Translations under genes and position numbers: made by a program
Part shown: one piece after another, positions 61,322-64,000 of the stretch
How the letters are laid out: each line of letters begins with the position of its first letter
Numbering within the stretch: position 1 is the first letter of the stretch
Origin: an uncultured Clostridia bacterium
GTDB taxonomy: Bacteria; Bacillota; Clostridia; Christensenellales; Pumilibacteraceae
Direction: 5' to 3'
Length of the DNA stretch: 64,000 nt
Assembly (NCBI GenBank): GCA_934229275.1
Contig: CAKQDN010000002.1
Coordinates: forward strand, 17,346-81,345
Notes under the pieces: model-generated
Told to the model about the DNA's origin: nothing
Databases searched by the model: none
The model's input: the letters and a program-made list of their open reading frames with translations, nothing else

Positions 61322-62431
61322 TTATTTATTCAACGCCTCAAATCTCTTTGCGACGTCGTTTAAGGACAATTGCGGATACCCCTTAAGGTATGTGAGAACT
61401 TTGTCGTTAAAATTTTTATACCAATACTGCGGAATGTTTTGCGCGCCCAAACACGCCCCGGCTATAGAACCGGCTGTCGCCCCGGTACAATCGTTGTCCA
61501 GTCCTATTGCTACCGTATTTGAAATTATTGCCGTAAAATCGCTACCTCCCAGCATTAGCCCGAATGTCAATGCGCACATGTTGTTTATAGTGTGAACGCA
61601 ATTCATATCAGCGAATTTTTTGTCCAGCAACTCTCTTGCATGCAAATAATCTTTAATTTTTCCCTCATATGACAGTGCCCAGTCAAGAGCGAGGTCAAGT
61701 TCGCAGCCGATCGGGATGAACTTTTTACCGATTTTTATCGCGTCGAGAGGCTTTTTCGAGGTAAATGCCGCCGACACAGCCGCAGCGCACAACATCTCGC
61801 CGTATATTCCGTTTTTACGGTGCGTCAGATATGCGTCGTTGTAACACAGCCTCGCCGCTTTTCCGGGAAAACCGGCGCATGCGTATCCGAATGCATCCGC
61901 TCTTATTGCCGCGCCTATCCATTCCACATAATCGTTGAAATCTGCCGCATGCATAGGTTCGGTTCCTTCTTTAAGCTGTTTAAGCGCTTCGTCCTCCGCC
62001 GTGCATGCGTAGGGAAGAATATCGAGCCACAGCTTTCCGACGTCGTCCACCGTATAGTTTTCTCCGTATTTTTCAAGCAGCAGCAAATTGAGAATTGTAT
62101 ACGTAATATCGTCGTCTACGGCAACGCAAGTCATTCCGCCTTTTGTGTACTCGGTTCGCTTGCTGATTCCGTACTGTATTCCGTCCGGATTATCGACGTT
62201 TGTCCAGTAATCGGTCGGAGGAAACGAGGTTCCGTTTTTCCCTGCAAGTTCCGTCATATTTTCTATACTGTGATTTTCTACCGGAACGCCCAACAAACAC
62301 CCGGCGAACCTTCCGTTTAACGCACCCGTCATTTTATCCGCCAGGTTTGCCGGTTTTCTCCCCAGACAATCCTTGCGCCTGCACTGCCCGATTATATCTT
62401 TCAGTTGGTTCCGCACATTATCATTTTCCAT
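61322..62431 (-). CDS. ADP-ribosylglycohydrolase family protein (cytoplasmic)
   Basis: A 369-residue protein from ATG 62431 (GGGAG nine bases upstream; the frame also opens with a TTG at 62449). MTGALNGRFAGCLLGVPVE, CVAVDDDITYTILNL (Asp106-108) and the C-terminal AIGLDNDCTGATAGSIAGACLG provide the two-metal site of the ARH family. No signal peptide. It lies 16 bp upstream of the secreted ARH-fold gene and is divergent from an AraC regulator, so it probably acts on what the secreted enzyme releases. Natural substrate unknown. Confidence 0.88.
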   Translation of the reverse strand: MENDNVRNQLKDIIGQCRRKDCLGRKPANLADKMTGALNGRFAGCLLGVPVENHSIENMTELAGKNGTSFPPTDYWTNVDNPDGIQYGISKRTEYTKGGMTCVAVDDDITYTILNLLLLEKYGENYTVDDVGKLWLDILPYACTAEDEALKQLKEGTEPMHAADFNDYVEWIGAAIRADAFGYACAGFPGKAARLCYNDAYLTHRKNGIYGEMLCAAAVSAAFTSKKPLDAIKIGKKFIPIGCELDLALDWALSYEGKIKDYLHARELLDKKFADMNCVHTINNMCALTFGLMLGGSDFTAIISNTVAIGLDNDCTGATAGSIAGACLGAQNIPQYWYKNFNDKVLTYLKGYPQLSLNDVAKRFEALNK

Positions 62432-62467
62432 ATAATAAATCTCCCGCAAAAAATATCTAAATGCCTG

Positions 62468-62496
62468 TTGACATTTGTTTTTTTATATTGTAAAAT
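62468..62496 (+). promoter_or_regulatory. Promoter of the araC-like gene
   Basis: TTGACA, 17 nt, TAAAAT. The -10 ends six bases before the first ATG of the gene, so the transcript would start at or very near that ATG. Confidence 0.75.
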
Positions 62497-62502
62497 AAAA
62501 AC

Positions 62503-63411
62503 ATGAAAAAATCAAAGCAGAAAAACGATATTACTATGCAGAATCCGTCAATTTCGCGTTCGGAAGATTATCGCGTTTTCACTCCCGAACAATTTGCCTA
62601 CCCGATAGGCAGCGATTGGACCAATGTCCCGGACACGCGGTTTTTGTTTATGCACACACATAATTTTCTCGAACTGGGTTATCTTGAAAAGGGCAGCGGC
62701 GTTTTCAACATCGACGACAAGGTCATTCCGGTTTCGGCTCCGTGCGTTTCTATAATATATCCCGGGCAGCCGCATAGCGCGCAAAGCTCTCCCCACAATC
62801 CGGCGCTGTGGCACTTTCTGTATATAGACGCAGGCAGCGTTCTTGTTCACATCGACCCTACGCTTGTAAAATCCCTGCGCTGCTCTTCTTTCCGTAATTA
62901 TCGTTTCGATAACATTATTCCGGAAAAGAAAAACGCACTTTTGTTTTTATCCGCACGGGAAGTTATAAACGCCTGCGCCCTGACCCCCGCTCATTTCCGC
63001 AAGAAAGTAGAAGCTCAGCTGCTTTCGACATTGGTTTTACATTCGGAAACGTTTGAACGAACGGACGACAGCGATCATTTCGACGATGTCGTTTATTCCA
63101 GAATAGCCAAAGCGGTTGAATACATAAACGCCCACTTCTCCGAGCCGATTTCCGTCAGATATCTCGCAAAACTGTGTTTTATGAGCGAATCGTCTCTTTT
63201 GCGCGCTTTCAAGTCCATGTCGGGATTAAGTCCGGAAAATTTTATACACAAAGTCCGCATAAGCATAGCTTGCTCGCGCCTTCAGGATAAAAAAGAAAAG
63301 ATAATCGATATCGCATACGATTGCGGATATCAATCTCTTTCCAGTTTCAACCGTCAGTTTATTAAAGCTTTCGGTGTATCTCCGTCAAAATGGCGGACAA
63401 ATATCGATTGA
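62503..63411 (+). CDS. AraC family transcriptional regulator
   Basis: A 302-residue regulator. The N-terminal cupin domain (FMHTHNFLELGYLEKGSGVF, about residues 46-65; IYPGQPHSAQSS) binds the inducer. The C-terminal pair of helix-turn-helices is complete (ISVRYLAKLCFMSESSLLRAF and IIDIAYDCGYQSLSSFNRQF, then FGVSPSKWR). No Shine-Dalgarno is visible before the first ATG, which sits at the predicted transcription start; an ATG 11 codons on is the alternative. It is divergent from the ARH operon and is its probable activator. Confidence 0.93.
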   Translation: MKKSKQKNDITMQNPSISRSEDYRVFTPEQFAYPIGSDWTNVPDTRFLFMHTHNFLELGYLEKGSGVFNIDDKVIPVSAPCVSIIYPGQPHSAQSSPHNPALWHFLYIDAGSVLVHIDPTLVKSLRCSSFRNYRFDNIIPEKKNALLFLSAREVINACALTPAHFRKKVEAQLLSTLVLHSETFERTDDSDHFDDVVYSRIAKAVEYINAHFSEPISVRYLAKLCFMSESSLLRAFKSMSGLSPENFIHKVRISIACSRLQDKKEKIIDIAYDCGYQSLSSFNRQFIKAFGVSPSKWRTNID

Positions 63412-63513
63412 CTTTCGTAGAGTTTCCGGAACGCAAAATTCTAAAAAAAAGAAGGTAGTTTTTGCTTCCTTCTCATAAGGATGAATTATGAGAAACAGAA
63501 GCAATCGGGCGGG

Positions 63514-63545
63514 AAGGACGAACAGTTTCGGCTGTTCGTCCTTTT
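63514..63545 (+). terminator. Terminator
   Basis: AAGGACGAACAG and CTGTTCGTCCTT pair perfectly (12 bp) around TTTCGG, followed by TTTCG. It lies about 100 bp past the araC-like gene; it could belong to that gene or to the adjoining mobile element. The rest of 63412-63609 has a smaller GAAGG/CCTTC hairpin and no supported gene. Confidence 0.7.
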
Positions 63546-63609
63546 CGTTTTGCGAAAGGCTCTGTGAATCTGAATAACTTGCTCAGAGCCGTTTGGCTTT
63601 CAGACCATG

Positions 63610-64000
63610 TTATAACCGGATCGTTGAAATCGGTTTCAGATGTGCATCCGGATATTCCGCTGTTATTGCGGAGATGGCTTTGTCCCGACAATGATCGACT
63701 CTTTCCGATTCACTGTCCGGCATGGAGCCGATGTGCGTGAAGTAAATGTCGATCCGTTGCTCACCCTCGTTTTTCTTTCGTGACGGGCGCTCGTGAATCA
63801 CGATTTTGCTGATGAATGTCCGAAGGATCTCGGGTGTCAGCTCCCGTATATCCGTATACTTGCGTGCGAGCGACACAAACCTTTCCACATTGACTGCTGT
63901 GGATTTAAGCTGTTCAATTTCGACTTTGAGTTGTTCCAATCGTTCGACAGTCGTTTTCTGTTCGGCGTTATAGCCATCAGACAGCATCCGGAACTGCTCA
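63610..64000 (-). CDS. Large serine recombinase, C-terminal part (partial)
   Basis: The frame enters from the right edge and ends at 63610 (about 130 codons visible). It has the coiled-coil stretch (TVERLEQLKVEIEQLKS) and the DUF4368-type end: LARKYTDIRELTPEILRTFISKIVIHER followed by RIDIYFTHIG (key residues LTPE-LRTFI-KI-IHE). These mark TnpX/Tn4451-like serine recombinases of clostridial transposons and conjugative elements. The catalytic N-terminus lies outside the window. A mobile element boundary is therefore expected near 63.4-63.6 kb. Confidence 0.85.
   Translation of the reverse strand, partial: EQFRMLSDGYNAEQKTTVERLEQLKVEIEQLKSTAVNVERFVSLARKYTDIRELTPEILRTFISKIVIHERPSRKKNEGEQRIDIYFTHIGSMPDSESERVDHCRDKAISAITAEYPDAHLKPISTIRL

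Overview
The window reads as a chromosomal segment of an uncultured, probably gut-associated Bacillota (Clostridia-like) bacterium. The pointers are strong TTGACA-17-TATAAT promoters, AGGAGG ribosome binding sites, a V-type ATPase operon with Na+-site residues, an archaeal/eukaryal-type ProRS, a GlnRS, RecD2, a CwlD-like amidase, MarR/HxlR/TetR/AraC regulators and surface proteins with CxxC repeats. No 16S rRNA is present, so the genus cannot be named.

Layout, left to right. (1) 1-4.6 kb: the end of a CxxC-repeat surface protein under a promoter whose 17-nt spacer contains ten G's, then a decaying MarR-controlled efflux locus (FtsX-type permease, ABC ATPase with an internal stop, MATE remnant) and a candidate structured RNA. 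(2) 4.6-9.2 kb: a carbohydrate ABC importer (large lipoprotein binding protein plus MalF/MalG-type permeases). (3) 9.3-19.5 kb: DegV, YfbR-like nucleotidase, transketolase, phosphohexomutase, LemA plus DUF2207, a CwlD-like amidase behind a cluster of DnaA boxes, and an M1-like lipoprotein without its zinc motif. (4) 19.5-22.5 kb: class M sirtuin, zinc macrodomain and an MBL-like protein, divergent from an HxlR regulator. (5) 22.6-36.4 kb: housekeeping (AlaRS, HAD phosphatase, GlnRS, YacL-like protein, RecD2, MetK, ProRS), then TetR, small membrane proteins and an MFS carrier. (6) 36.4-39.1 kb: an accessory stretch with a transglutaminase-like gene, a hairpin RNA candidate, a 196-bp tandem array ending at tRNA-Ser(GCT), and dispersed palindromic repeats. 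(7) 39.1-47.9 kb: a nine-gene V-type ATPase operon. (8) 48-56 kb: PgsA, GNAT, a secreted cysteine peptidase with three paralogous lipoproteins behind a leader holding a terminator, a TIM-barrel isomerase and an M18 aminopeptidase. (9) 56-63.4 kb: a surface protein, a 1171-residue secreted ADP-ribosylglycohydrolase-fold protein and a cytoplasmic ADP-ribosylglycohydrolase, divergent from an AraC regulator. (10) The right edge: the C-terminus of a large serine recombinase.

The most interesting material is the spacer-polyG promoter, the SirTM/macrodomain/MBL/HxlR locus without the usual lipoyl partners, the two-enzyme ADP-ribosylglycohydrolase locus with shared binding modules, the peptidase/lipoprotein cluster, and the structured tandem array at tRNA-Ser. 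Functions are inferred from motifs read by eye. No homology search or folding program was run.
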